A stretch of 64,000 bases of DNA from Sphingomonas_D zeicaulis (GTDB taxonomy: Bacteria; Pseudomonadota; Alphaproteobacteria; Sphingomonadales; Sphingomonadaceae). The stretch lies in contig NZ_JBNPXQ010000010.1 in assembly GCF_050433225.1 (NCBI RefSeq), forward strand, positions 1 through 64,000, given 5' to 3'. Position numbers and translations under genes: made by a program. Each line of letters starts with the position of its first letter. Positions within the stretch are counted from its first letter, which is position 1. This document shows, one piece after another, positions 18,697 to 27,900 of the stretch. The notes under the pieces were generated by a model, which saw only the letters and a list, made by a program, of their open reading frames with translations, had not been told where the DNA came from and searched no databases.

Positions 18697-19704
18697 ATGA
18701 AAGCACTTGTCTCCACCGCGGTCGGCGGCCCCGAAACCCTGTCCCTGCTCGATCTGCCGGTGCCTCTGCCGGGGGGCAGCGAACTGGGCGTGCGCGTGCT
18801 CGCCTGTGGCATCAACTATCCGGACGTGCTGATCATCGAGGACAAATATCAGTTCAAGCCGCAGCGCCCCTTCGCGCCGGGCAGCGAGATCAGTGGCGTC
18901 GTCGAGGCGGTGGGCGCCGATGTGCAGGGTTGGGCGGTGGGCGACCGGCTGATCGCGGTCACCGGCCATGGCGGACTTGCCGAACAGATGGTGCTGGACG
19001 CCGAGCGTGCCTTCAAGCTCCCCCAGGGGCGCGATCCGGCGGAAGGGGCGGCACTGCTGATGACCTATGCCACCACCATCCACGCGCTGGTCGATCGCGG
19101 TGCGTTGCGCCCCGGCGAGACCCTGCTGGTACTGGGGGCCGCCGGCGGGGTCGGGCTGGCGGCGATCGAGATCGGCAAGGCGCTGGGTGCGCGTGTCGTT
19201 GCAGCGGTCTCAACCGAGGAAAAGGCGGCGGCCGCCCGCGAGGCCGGTGCCGATGCGACCCTGATCTATGGTCGCGCGCCGTTCACGCCGGACCAGTCCA
19301 AGGCGCTGGCGCAGGCGTTCAAGGAAGCCGTGGGCGAGGGCGGCGCCGATGTGATCTACGATCCCGTCGGCGGCGACTATTGCGAACCGGCGTTGCGTTC
19401 GATCGCATGGGAAGGGCGCTATCTGGTCGTCGGCTTTCCAGCGGGGATTCCGAAGCTGCCGCTCAACCTCACCCTGCTCAAGAGCTGCGATGTGCGCGGC
19501 GTGTTCTGGGGCGCGTTCGCGCGACGCGAACCGGAGCGCAACCGCGCCAATGTCACGCAACTGTTCGACTGGTGGGAAAAGGGCCAGATCAGCCCGCGCA
19601 TCGACCGGTCCTGGCCGCTCGAGCAAGGCGGCGATGCGATCCAGTGGCTCGCCGATCGCAAGGCCGTGGGCAAGGTGGTGGTGACGGTAGGGCAGGGCGG
19701 CTGA
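18697..19704 (+). CDS. NADPH:quinone oxidoreductase-like MDR protein
   Basis: The 335-residue zinc-independent medium-chain reductase has the quinone-reductase layout: M-K-A-L-V start, P-G-S-E-I-S-G-V-V-E-A-V-G-A-D-V near 64-79, and the nucleotide-binding loop V-L-G-A-A-G-G-V-G-L-A-A near 145-156. Members reduce quinones or enoyl groups with NADPH. The ATG at 18697 has AGAGAGGAAA before it. It lies 16 bp after the phosphatase gene in the same operon. It might act on an unsaturated intermediate of the acyl-CoA route. Confidence 0.88.
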   Translation: MKALVSTAVGGPETLSLLDLPVPLPGGSELGVRVLACGINYPDVLIIEDKYQFKPQRPFAPGSEISGVVEAVGADVQGWAVGDRLIAVTGHGGLAEQMVLDAERAFKLPQGRDPAEGAALLMTYATTIHALVDRGALRPGETLLVLGAAGGVGLAAIEIGKALGARVVAAVSTEEKAAAAREAGADATLIYGRAPFTPDQSKALAQAFKEAVGEGGADVIYDPVGGDYCEPALRSIAWEGRYLVVGFPAGIPKLPLNLTLLKSCDVRGVFWGAFARREPERNRANVTQLFDWWEKGQISPRIDRSWPLEQGGDAIQWLADRKAVGKVVVTVGQGG

Positions 19705-19746
19705 CGCGCAGCCCTGTTGCGGCATATCAGAGGGAGACTGACGTCG

Positions 19747-20619
19747 ATGCCTGAGTTCAGCACCCTGGAACTGACAATGCACGACGGCATCGCCGTCGCC
19801 ACATTCTCGCGGCCGGAGCGCATGAACACGTTCGGCGTTGCGATGATGCAGGATCTGCTCGCCCTGATCGACCATGTCGATGCGGAGGATGCGATACGCG
19901 CGCTGGTGCTGACCGGATCGGGGCGCGCGTTCTGCGCGGGCGCCGATCTGGGGCAGGGCGGCGAGACGTTTGACTACAAGCCCGGCGGGCGCACCGGCGA
20001 CATCGATGTCGACGGCGTGCGGCGTGACGGCGGTGGCCGCGTAACCTTGCGGATGTTCCGCTGCCTCAAGCCGATCATCGCCGCAATAAACGGCGCAGCA
20101 GTGGGGATCGGCGCGACGATGCTGCTGCCGATGGATGCGCGCCTCGCGGCATCCAGCGCGCGCTTCGGCTTCGTCTTCGCTCGCCGCGGCATCACCCCGG
20201 AAGCCTGTTCGGGCTGGTTTCTGCCCCGGCTGGTCGGCGTGCCGACTGCGCTCGACTGGATCTACAGCGGCCGCATCTTCGACGCGGCGGAGGCGCAGGC
20301 GCGCGGGCTGGTGCAGGCGATCCACGCGCCCGAGGATCTGCTCGATGCGGCGATCGCTCACGCCCATGCACTGACCGCGCAATCGGCACCGGTCTCGATT
20401 GCGCTGGCCCGGCAGATGATCTGGCAGGGTCTGGCGGCTGCGCATCCGATGGACATGCATCGCGTCGACAGCCGCGCACTGCAGGCGCGCGGCCGCAGCG
20501 CGGATGCGCGCGAGGGCATCACGGCGTTTCTGGAAAAGCGCGAGGCGCGGTTTCCTGATGTCGTCTCGACGGGGATGCCGGACTTCTTTCCGTGGGCGGA
20601 AGAGCTGCCGTTCAGGTGA
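19747..20619 (+). CDS. Enoyl-CoA hydratase/isomerase family protein
   Basis: The 290-residue crotonase-fold protein has the oxyanion-hole motif F-C-A-G-A-D-L near 62-68 and I-N-G-A-A-V-G-I-G-A-T, the second half of the CoA pocket. The usual acidic pair (G-G-G-x-E and P-E-x) is only partly kept: a G-I-T-P-E-A segment is present, but the first Glu region reads A-T-M-L-L-P. It may therefore be an isomerase or a hydratase of narrow specificity. GAGGGAG precedes ATG 19747. It is the last gene of the operon before the terminator at 20921. Confidence 0.85.
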   Translation: MPEFSTLELTMHDGIAVATFSRPERMNTFGVAMMQDLLALIDHVDAEDAIRALVLTGSGRAFCAGADLGQGGETFDYKPGGRTGDIDVDGVRRDGGGRVTLRMFRCLKPIIAAINGAAVGIGATMLLPMDARLAASSARFGFVFARRGITPEACSGWFLPRLVGVPTALDWIYSGRIFDAAEAQARGLVQAIHAPEDLLDAAIAHAHALTAQSAPVSIALARQMIWQGLAAAHPMDMHRVDSRALQARGRSADAREGITAFLEKREARFPDVVSTGMPDFFPWAEELPFR

Positions 20620-20731
20620 GGGGCGAGTTCCGGCGGCAGGCTGATCAACAGCGGCACCAATAGTGATGAGGCCAGTTTAGCACGCTTCATCGGGTGAGTG
20701 GTGCTCGTCGCGAAGCGGGCGGCAGGATGCT

Positions 20732-20902
20732 GTCCTCCACGGAACGGGGAGGCCGCCAGCCGTAGGCTGGTGGTGGTGGGGGTGGCGCCGAAGCATCTGA
20801 TCCCTCTGTATCACGAGCGACTGGGTCCGAGCCGGCTGCTCCACCACGCGCTACGCGCGGTCCCCTCCCCATGCAAAGCGCGCGGAGGAACTTTTCGTCC
20901 TC
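20732..20902. repeat. REP-like GC-rich intergenic repeats
   Basis: The gap after the enoyl-CoA hydratase gene holds two stem-loop units: one around GGGGAGGCCGCCAGCCGTAG and GGCTGGTGGTGGTGGG, another around CGCGCTACGCGCGGTCCCC followed by the small hairpin GAGGA...TCCTC (20885-20902). The wording matches the palindromic elements common between genes in this group. Two short open frames run through it on opposite strands and are not credible genes. Confidence 0.5.
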
Positions 20903-20920
20903 AGCCCAGATGCGTGCCCC

Positions 20921-20953
20921 CTCTCCCGCGGACGTGCGGGAGAGCGCTTTTTT
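20921..20953 (+). terminator. Rho-independent terminator after the MaoC-ECH operon
   Basis: CTCTCCCGC (20921-20929) pairs with GCGGGAGAG (20936-20944), and a run of six T follows at 20948-20953. It sits 300 bp after the last stop codon and shields the amidohydrolase gene downstream. Confidence 0.75.
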
Positions 20954-21063
20954 ACATGGCTGCCGGCAGCGCCATTCTCCGTCACGACTCATTTGACACA
21001 ATCACCAATAAGTGCGACTTGAGTTCAGCACCACCAGGCAAGACATAGAATGGAGAGAGGGCT

Positions 21064-22245
21064 GTGACCTACGCGAACGGGCGGATTATCAATGACGCTG
21101 ACGCGCATTCGATGGAAACGCAGGATTGGCTCGCACCCTATTTGGAGGGGGAGTTCAAGGAGGCCTATTCCGGCGTCTACTCCAAGCGCGAGGGCGGCGA
21201 GCGCATCGTCAAGATGATCGAACATGCGATGAAGCGGCAGTCCGATCCCGAGGCGCGGGCGAAGGCGGCGGCCAATCCGATCCAGGGCGAGAAGGGCTGG
21301 GCCGGCTTCGGCGCCTTCGATCCACAGGAGCGGGTCGAGGCGCTCGACTGGCTGGGGTTCAGCAGCCAACTCGTCTTTCCGACTTTCGGCCTTGGTGCGA
21401 TCGGGCGCGCGACCAGCCTGGATCGGGCCTATGCTGCGTCACGTGCGCTCAACCAGGCGCAGATCGCGTTCTGCTCGGTCGATCCGCGTTTGGTCGCGGT
21501 CGCCTATACGCCGCTCGACGATCCGGAACGCGCGCTCGAAGAAGCGCGCTTTGCCCATGCCAAGGGGGCGGGGGCGATGATGTTCTCCGCGGCAGCGCCG
21601 GGCGAGCGTTCACCCGGTCACACCGATTATGATCCCTATTGGCAGTTCCTGTCGGACAACAACATCCCGTTCATGCTGCACATCGGGCCGGGGACCAAGG
21701 GCCAGCCGAAGGCATTCCAGAACAATGGCCGCCCGCGTTCGCCCGATCTGCATGGCGGTGGCGAAAATCTGCGTTTCCCCGATTTCCTCTGCCTCTGGTA
21801 TGCGCCGCAGGAATTTCTGACCGCCCTGATCTATGACGGCGTGTTCCAGCGCTTCCCCGATCTGCGCGGCGGCGTGATCGAATCCGGCGCCGGCTGGGTG
21901 CCCGAATTCCTGCGGATGCTGGACCATGGCTATGAATCCTTCCGCAAGACCGATCCCTATCTGCAATCGATGGACATGAAGCCGTCCGATTATATCCGCC
22001 GCGCGGTGCGGTTCACGCCGTTCCCCAATGAGGATGTCGGCCGGATGATCCGGGATTCGGGGCCCGAACTCTACATGTTCTCCAGCGACTATCCCCACCC
22101 GGAAGGCACGCGCGATCCGCTGGGCAAGTTCGAGAAGTCGCTCGACGGCATCGACGAGGCCGTAAAGGACATGTTCTACCGCACCAATTACGACTTCATG
22201 ATGTATGGCAAGACTGTCTCGGTCGACGCCATCGCGGCCGAATGA
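21064..22245 (+). CDS. Amidohydrolase-2 family metal-dependent hydrolase
   Basis: The 393-residue cytoplasmic protein has the family opening D-A-D-A-H (residues 11-15), a central M-L-H-I-G-P and the C-terminal S-S-D-Y-P-H-P-E-G. These supply the His/Asp metal ligands. Such enzymes decarboxylate or hydrolyse ring-type carboxylic acids, and many in this group sit in steroid, terpenoid or aromatic degradation loci. The start is a GTG at 21064 with GAGAGAGGG just upstream. No signal peptide is seen. A TetR gene follows on the same strand. Confidence 0.85.
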   Translation: MTYANGRIINDADAHSMETQDWLAPYLEGEFKEAYSGVYSKREGGERIVKMIEHAMKRQSDPEARAKAAANPIQGEKGWAGFGAFDPQERVEALDWLGFSSQLVFPTFGLGAIGRATSLDRAYAASRALNQAQIAFCSVDPRLVAVAYTPLDDPERALEEARFAHAKGAGAMMFSAAAPGERSPGHTDYDPYWQFLSDNNIPFMLHIGPGTKGQPKAFQNNGRPRSPDLHGGGENLRFPDFLCLWYAPQEFLTALIYDGVFQRFPDLRGGVIESGAGWVPEFLRMLDHGYESFRKTDPYLQSMDMKPSDYIRRAVRFTPFPNEDVGRMIRDSGPELYMFSSDYPHPEGTRDPLGKFEKSLDGIDEAVKDMFYRTNYDFMMYGKTVSVDAIAAE

Positions 22246-22300
22246 GCGCGGGCGGCGGCCGGTGCTTGTCGCCGGCCGCCGCTCGGCATATCCCGTCCGG

Positions 22301-22927
22301 ATGACAGAGGATGGCGGGAGCGGGGTGATCGAGGGCGATGAGCGGCGGACGCGCAAGCGGGCCGCCGACCGGATCGACGAACTGCTCGATGCCGCTGATG
22401 CGCAGCTCAACGCCACCCGATCGGCGATGCTCTCGATGCGCGCGGTGGGGGATGCCGCGGGGGCGAGCCGCGCGCTCGTCTATGCCTATTTTCCCGATCA
22501 GTACCGACTGCTCGACGCAGTGCTCGCGCGCCATCTCGACTGGCTGCGGGAGGCCGGCATCGAGGCGGCGGTTGCCAACGGCAGCCTGCAGGAGCGCTGC
22601 CTCGCCGCTGCCGACATCTATCTCGCGCATATCGCCGAACATGGCATGGCACTGGAGGTCGCGCTGCGTGAGGTCGCTGTGGCCCGCCAGCTTTCGGGGG
22701 CGGCCTCGGCATTTCGCGCCCGGCTTTATCATCGCGTCGCGGCGCTGGTCGCGCGCGAGCTGCGCATGGGGCCGAACGAGGCGCTGACGCTCGTGCAACT
22801 GCTGATCGTGATCCCGGGCGATGCCGGCCGACTGGTCCACGAAGGCGGGCTGACGCTGGAGGAGGGGCGCGAACTCACCAGCCGGCTGGTGACGAGCAGC
22901 CTCGACGCGCTCAGGCCGATGCGCTGA
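22301..22927 (+). CDS. TetR-family transcriptional regulator
   Basis: The 208-residue protein has a degenerate TetR N-terminal domain (R-A-A-D-R-I-D-E-L-L-D-A-A, then A-S-R-A-L-V-Y-A-Y-F-P-D-Q-Y near residues 62-74) and a helical ligand domain. The start is uncertain: ATG 22301 is used here, but GTG 22325 has a better GGGAG sequence upstream. It follows the amidohydrolase gene by 55 bp and converges with the next regulator gene (3 bp gap). Confidence 0.8.
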   Translation: MTEDGGSGVIEGDERRTRKRAADRIDELLDAADAQLNATRSAMLSMRAVGDAAGASRALVYAYFPDQYRLLDAVLARHLDWLREAGIEAAVANGSLQERCLAAADIYLAHIAEHGMALEVALREVAVARQLSGAASAFRARLYHRVAALVARELRMGPNEALTLVQLLIVIPGDAGRLVHEGGLTLEEGRELTSRLVTSSLDALRPMR

Positions 22928-22930
22928 GAC

Positions 22931-23797
22931 TTATTCGAAGCCGTCCGGCCGCGCGGCATTGCTCTGCGCGCCGGCGATGACCATCGGCAGGCACAGCCGC
23001 TCGGCCACCGCATAGCTGGTCTTGCCCGCCGAAAGCAGGCTGCCGGCGCGCAGGCAGATCGCAGCGAGCACGGCATTGGTGCCCATCGCGCGTGCTTCGG
23101 ATATGCCGTGGCGTGCGATCATCGAATCCAGAACCGGCTGGCGCACGCGCCTGGCGATCTCGGTGCGTTCGGCGCGCAGCTCGGCGCGGATCTCGGGCAC
23201 CATCAGCAGCGCCTGCAGGAGGGGGCCGCGTGCCTGCGCCTCGTGCAGATAGCTGAGCGTGGACAACACGACATTGGTCATCACGTTGGTGCCGCGCGAG
23301 ATCACCCCCTTGCGGCTTTCCTCGACCAGCGCGAGCTCGCGCCGGGTGAGCGCGAGCAGCAGGTCCAGCCGACGCGCAAAGCAATTGTGCGCCTGCGCTT
23401 CGCTGATGCCGATATCGCGGGCGAGCCGCTTCATCGTGACTTCCTGCACGCCCTCGTCGACGACGAGACCGGCGGCCAAATCCATCAACTGCGCGCGGCG
23501 ATCCTCGAGGGAGAGGCGGGTCTGCTCCCGGCGCAATCGCGTGCGTTCGCCCAGCGCGATCAATTCCCCCACCCCCGGCGGGGAGGGTGGCAGCGCCGGT
23601 TTCAACCGCGCCCGCTGGGCCTTGTCCTTCAACCAGTAGCTGCGGTTGGGGCGGGGGATGTTGATGCGGTCGCACAGCTTGGCGAGGCCGTTGGCGCTGA
23701 GCCCCACCTGCGCGGCGACGGCGATCAGTGGTTCGTTCCAGACGCGATCCAGCAGGGCTGCACGGGTGACGCTGCTGGTCGGGACTTTGTTCGGCAT
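22931..23797 (-). CDS. TetR-like regulator with an extra N-terminal HTH domain
   Basis: The 288-residue protein has two parts. Residues 10-65 match a small HTH module with the pattern L-L-D-R-V-W-N-E-P, A-A-Q-V-G-L-S-A-N-G-L-A-K-L-C and I-P-R-P-N-R-S-Y-W-L-K. Residues 105-160 form a TetR-type DNA-binding domain (A-A-G-L-V-V-D-E-G-V-Q-E-V-T-M-K-R-L-A-R-D-I-G-I-S). The rest is helical. Two DNA-binding modules in one chain are unusual. It starts close to the acyl-CoA synthetase gene, which lies 61 bp upstream on the same strand, so both may share a transcript. Confidence 0.8.
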   Translation of the reverse strand: MPNKVPTSSVTRAALLDRVWNEPLIAVAAQVGLSANGLAKLCDRINIPRPNRSYWLKDKAQRARLKPALPPSPPGVGELIALGERTRLRREQTRLSLEDRRAQLMDLAAGLVVDEGVQEVTMKRLARDIGISEAQAHNCFARRLDLLLALTRRELALVEESRKGVISRGTNVMTNVVLSTLSYLHEAQARGPLLQALLMVPEIRAELRAERTEIARRVRQPVLDSMIARHGISEARAMGTNAVLAAICLRAGSLLSAGKTSYAVAERLCLPMVIAGAQSNAARPDGFE

Positions 23798-23857
23798 CCG
23801 CCGGGAATGGCATAAGGACCGTGGCGCGACAACTCGCGGCTCACCATTCCGCCCCGG

Positions 23858-25627
23858 TCAGATGCCGGAGCGGAATGGCTCGAAGAACTGGCGGAGCTCG
23901 GTCTTCAAGATCTTGCCGTTGGCGTTGCGCGGCAAGGTATCGTGCGCGAACACGATCCGCACGGGCACCTTGAACGGCGCCAGCCGATCGCGCACCCATT
24001 GCTGCAGTTCCGCCTCGGTCGCCTGCTCGCCAGGCGCGAGATGGACGACGGCGCCCGGCTCTTCGCCCAACGTCCGGTGCGGCAGGCCGATCAGCGCCGC
24101 GTCGGTCACCGCCGGATGCGCGTAGAGGACATTCTCCACCTCGGTCGAATAGATATTCTCGCCGCCGCGGATGACGATGTCCTTGGCGCGATCGACGATC
24201 GTGCAGAAGCCCTCGGCATCGATGCGCGCAAGGTCTCCGGTGCGCACCCAGCCGTCAACGAAGGTCGCCGCGGTCGCAGCCGGATTGCCCCAATAGCCCT
24301 TAACAACCTGCGGACCGGACACCCACAATTCGCCGACCTGCCCGACCGGCAATTCGGCGCTGCCGTCCGGCGCCATGATGCGCAGGTCGGATACGGGCAA
24401 GGGCGGGCCGCAACTGTCGGGCCTTTGGAGATAATCCTCGGCGCCATGGTGGGTGACGGTAGCCGACGTCTCGGTCATCCCCCAGCCATTGTTGGGCGCT
24501 GCGTTGAGATCGCCATGCACGCGCCGTACCAGTTCGGGGGCGGAGGGTGCGCCGCCATAGGCGATGGTTTCCAGCGAGGAGAGGTCGAAATTCGCGCGCT
24601 CGGGATGTTCGAGGATCTGCCAGGCGATGGTGGGGACGCCGCCGGCATTGTTGATCCGTTCACGCTCGATCAGGCCAAGCGCCACCAGCGGATCCCATTT
24701 GCGCATCAGCACCAGCTTGCTGCCGGTCGCGAGCGTGCCCATCAGCACGGCGTTGCACGCGGTGACGTGGAACAGCGGGATCACCAGCAAGGTCACGCGC
24801 GGCACGGTTTCCGGCGGCGTTTCTCCGCGGCGCAGGTGGGATCGGTGGATCGAGAAGGCGTTGGCCAGGCTGCAGGTCAATATGTTGCGATGCGTGCCCA
24901 ATGCACCCTTGGGCGTGCCGGTGGTGCCGCTGGTGTAGAAGATCGTCGCGTCATCGTCCGGCGCGATCTCCACCCCCGGCAGGTCGCGCGGGGGAAGATT
25001 GGCGTAGCCGGCGACGGGGCCGATCGCTTCCTCGAACGGGCGGGCGATGCCGGCAAGGTCGGCGGCGCCGGCGCGGGCGACCCAGGCCGCCTCCAATGTG
25101 GCGATGCTTCCCGCGAGCGGCGCTATGCGCTGCCAGCGCTCACCGTCGCAGATCAGCAGGCGGGCGCCGGAGTCGGTCAGACCGTAGGCGAGCTCTGACG
25201 CCGTCCACCACGCATTGAGCGGCACGGCGATCGCACCGAGACTGGTGATGGCGAAGAAGGCAACCGGCCATTCGGGCAGGTTGCGCATCGCCAGCGCCAC
25301 CCTGTCTCCCTTGGCGATACCCGCTTCGGCCAGCTTCCCCGCGAGTGTGGCGACGGCGCGGAACCACCCGCCATAGGTGACGCGGTCGTCCTCCAGCACC
25401 ATCAATTCGCGGTCGGCATAGCCGGCATGCACCGCCTTCGCGAGTGCGGCCAAGGTCGGCGGCTGGTTCTTCCAGGTGCGGGTGGGCACGCCGCCGATGG
25501 TGACCGTCTCCATCTCGAACAGCGCGCCCGGCGCACACAGGCGTCGGGTTGCTTCCGCGATCGACATGGCGGGCCATGCGGCGGTGCCCTCGCGGGCGGT
25601 TATGGTCGCCATATCCTCAACAGGCAT
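23858..25627 (-). CDS. AMP-dependent acyl-CoA synthetase/ligase
   Basis: The 589-residue enzyme has all adenylate-former motifs: F-Y-T-S-G-T-T-G-T-P-K-G-A, G-W-G-M-T-E-T-S, T-G-D-L-A-R-I-D-A-E-G-F, the hinge D-R-A-K-D-I-V-I-R-G-G-E-N-I-Y, and the C-terminal lysine in N-A-N-G-K-I-L-K. It makes an acyl-CoA from acid, ATP and CoA. GGAGAGGAG precedes ATG 25627. It faces the beta-oxidation operon at 25849 across 220 bp, so both could be induced together. Confidence 0.9.
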   Translation of the reverse strand: MPVEDMATITAREGTAAWPAMSIAEATRRLCAPGALFEMETVTIGGVPTRTWKNQPPTLAALAKAVHAGYADRELMVLEDDRVTYGGWFRAVATLAGKLAEAGIAKGDRVALAMRNLPEWPVAFFAITSLGAIAVPLNAWWTASELAYGLTDSGARLLICDGERWQRIAPLAGSIATLEAAWVARAGAADLAGIARPFEEAIGPVAGYANLPPRDLPGVEIAPDDDATIFYTSGTTGTPKGALGTHRNILTCSLANAFSIHRSHLRRGETPPETVPRVTLLVIPLFHVTACNAVLMGTLATGSKLVLMRKWDPLVALGLIERERINNAGGVPTIAWQILEHPERANFDLSSLETIAYGGAPSAPELVRRVHGDLNAAPNNGWGMTETSATVTHHGAEDYLQRPDSCGPPLPVSDLRIMAPDGSAELPVGQVGELWVSGPQVVKGYWGNPAATAATFVDGWVRTGDLARIDAEGFCTIVDRAKDIVIRGGENIYSTEVENVLYAHPAVTDAALIGLPHRTLGEEPGAVVHLAPGEQATEAELQQWVRDRLAPFKVPVRIVFAHDTLPRNANGKILKTELRQFFEPFRSGI

Positions 25628-25848
25628 CGGCTCCTCTCCCTACAATCTCAAATCTCGGTATGTGCGGCTTATCCTTGATTCTTCCGCATCACAGGGGCTA
25701 TTCGTAGCTTCGCATCGACAATGAGTCGAGAAATTAAGAAAGAGGGTATGTTACGGAGAGGGGCTCTGGCGGAAGCGCGGCGGATCGCCGTGCGGCGTCG
25801 CATCCTCGCCGGATCGGCCCTCGCCGAACGACCGCCCAAGGAGAAGAC

Positions 25849-27900
25849 ATGCCTGCGATAACCACGCGCCGCGATGGTGAGATCCTGATCGTCACCTCGG
25901 ACAATCCGCCGGTGAACGCGCTTTCCGCGGATGTGCGCCAAGGGTTGGCCGCGGCGATTGCGGAAGCGGAAGGCGATCCGCAGGTGAAGGCTGTGGTGAT
26001 CGCCGCCGCCGGCCGCACCTTCTTCGCCGGCGCCGACATCACGGAATTCGGCAAGGCCCCGCGCGAACCCGGCCTGCCGACGGTGATTGACGCGATCGAA
26101 GCGAGCAGCAAACCTGTGATCGCGGCGATCCATGGCACCGCGCTCGGCGGCGGGCTGGAGGTGGCGCTGGGCTGCCATTATCGCGTCGCCGCCGCCTCGG
26201 CGAAACTGGGTCTCCCCGAGGTCAAGCTGGGGCTGCTGCCGGGTGCTGGTGGCACCCAGCGGCTCCCGCGCGTGGTCGGCGTCGAACCGGCACTGGCGAT
26301 GATCGTGACCGGCGATCCGATCCCGGCGAAGAAGGCGGCGGCGATCGGATTGGTCGACGCGCTGGTTGCGGACGATGCGCTGCTCGACGAAGCGATCGCC
26401 TTCGCGCGGAGCGTCGCCGGCAAGCCGGAGCATCCGGTTGCCAGCACGCGCGCCGATCGCATCGCCGGCACGGATGCCGCCACCTTCGCCGAATTCCGTA
26501 AGGCCAATGCGCGGCGACTGAAGGGGTTCGAGGCGCCGGAAGCCTGTATCCAGGCGGTCGAGGCGGCGGTGGCGCTGCCCTACGCCGAGGGCGTGGCGAA
26601 GGAGCGTGCGCTGTTTCTCGCGCTGATGAACGGCACCCAGTCCAAGGCGCTGCGCCATCTCTTCTTCGCCGAGCGCGCGGCGGCCAAGATCGACGGGCTG
26701 CCCGCCGACACGCAGACGCTGCCGATCGCGAAGGTCGGCATCCTCGGCGCCGGCACCATGGGTGGCGGCATCGCGATGAACTTCCTGACCGCTGGCATCC
26801 CGGTGACGATCATCGAACGCGAACAGGCCCCGCTCGACCGCGGCATCGCCATCATCCGCAAGAATTACGAGGCGAGCGCCGCCAAGGGGCGGATGACCGC
26901 CGAGGCGGTGGAAAAGGCGATGGGCAACCTCAGCGGCTCGCTCGACTATGCCGATCTCGCCGATTGCGACCTCGTGATCGAGGCGGTGTTCGAGCTGATG
27001 GAGATCAAGAAGGAGGTGTTCGGTCGCCTCGACGCCATCGTAAAGCAGGGTGCGATCCTCGCCAGCAATACGAGCTATCTCGATATCGACGAGATCGCGG
27101 CGGCGACCGGCCGGCCTGAAGCGGTGATCGGGCTGCACTTCTTCTCGCCCGCCAACGTCATGAAGCTGCTGGAGATCGTGCGCGGCGCGAAGACCGCACC
27201 GGCGGTGCTCGCGACCTGCATGGCGCTGGCGCGCAAGATCGGGAAGATCGCCGTCGTCTCGGGCGTCTGCCACGGCTTCATCGGCAATCGCATGCTCTCG
27301 CCGCGCCAGCGTGAGGCCAATGCGCTGCTGATGGAGGGCGCGCGGCCGGCAGACGTGGACCGCGTGCTGCTCGACTTCGGCTTCCCGATGGGGCCGTTCC
27401 AGATGGCCGATCTCGCTGGGCTCGACATTGGCTGGGATCCGGCGAAGTCGAGGGGCGAGACGTTGCGTGACCTGTTGTGCGAAGCCGGCATGCGCGGGCA
27501 GAAGAATGGCCGCGGCTTCTACAATTACGACGCCAACCGCAACCGCACGCCGTCGGCCGAGGTCGAGGCGATCATCGCCGACTTTGCCGCCAAGTCTGGC
27601 ACCGAACAGCGCAGCATCTCCGACGAGGAGATCCGCGAACGGCTGCTCTATCCGATGGTCAATGAAGGCGCGCTGATCCTTGAAGAGGGTATCGCGCAGC
27701 GCGCGTCCGACATCGATATCGTCTGGCTCAACGGCTATGGATGGCCGGCGTGGACCGGCGGGCCGATGTTCTGGGCGGACACGATCGGGCTGGATACGGT
27801 GGTCGCCGGACTGGAGAAGCACGCGGCGCGCATGCCGGCGCTGCGCCTCTCCGACCTGTTGAAGGCGAAGGCCGCGAAGCGCGAGACTTTCAATGGCTGA
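25849..27900 (+). CDS. Enoyl-CoA hydratase/3-hydroxyacyl-CoA dehydrogenase fusion (FadB/FadJ type)
   Basis: The 683-residue bifunctional enzyme hydrates trans-2-enoyl-CoA and oxidises the 3-hydroxyacyl-CoA with NAD. The hydratase half (1-190) has F-F-A-G-A-D-I-T and both catalytic glutamates, Glu104 (G-G-G-L-E-V) and Glu124 (L-P-E-V-K-L-G). The dehydrogenase half begins with V-G-I-L-G-A-G-T-M-G-G-G-I near 297-309 and has G-L-H-F-F-S-P near 426-432. Two C-terminal helical repeats follow. AAGGAGA precedes the ATG. Its stop overlaps the start of the next gene, giving a tight four-gene operon. Confidence 0.93.
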   Translation: MPAITTRRDGEILIVTSDNPPVNALSADVRQGLAAAIAEAEGDPQVKAVVIAAAGRTFFAGADITEFGKAPREPGLPTVIDAIEASSKPVIAAIHGTALGGGLEVALGCHYRVAAASAKLGLPEVKLGLLPGAGGTQRLPRVVGVEPALAMIVTGDPIPAKKAAAIGLVDALVADDALLDEAIAFARSVAGKPEHPVASTRADRIAGTDAATFAEFRKANARRLKGFEAPEACIQAVEAAVALPYAEGVAKERALFLALMNGTQSKALRHLFFAERAAAKIDGLPADTQTLPIAKVGILGAGTMGGGIAMNFLTAGIPVTIIEREQAPLDRGIAIIRKNYEASAAKGRMTAEAVEKAMGNLSGSLDYADLADCDLVIEAVFELMEIKKEVFGRLDAIVKQGAILASNTSYLDIDEIAAATGRPEAVIGLHFFSPANVMKLLEIVRGAKTAPAVLATCMALARKIGKIAVVSGVCHGFIGNRMLSPRQREANALLMEGARPADVDRVLLDFGFPMGPFQMADLAGLDIGWDPAKSRGETLRDLLCEAGMRGQKNGRGFYNYDANRNRTPSAEVEAIIADFAAKSGTEQRSISDEEIRERLLYPMVNEGALILEEGIAQRASDIDIVWLNGYGWPAWTGGPMFWADTIGLDTVVAGLEKHAARMPALRLSDLLKAKAAKRETFNG

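Noticed and set aside
20687..21048. Two overlapping short open frames on opposite strands
   Set aside because: Both cross REP-like repeats and a terminator, with no ribosome site or protein pattern.
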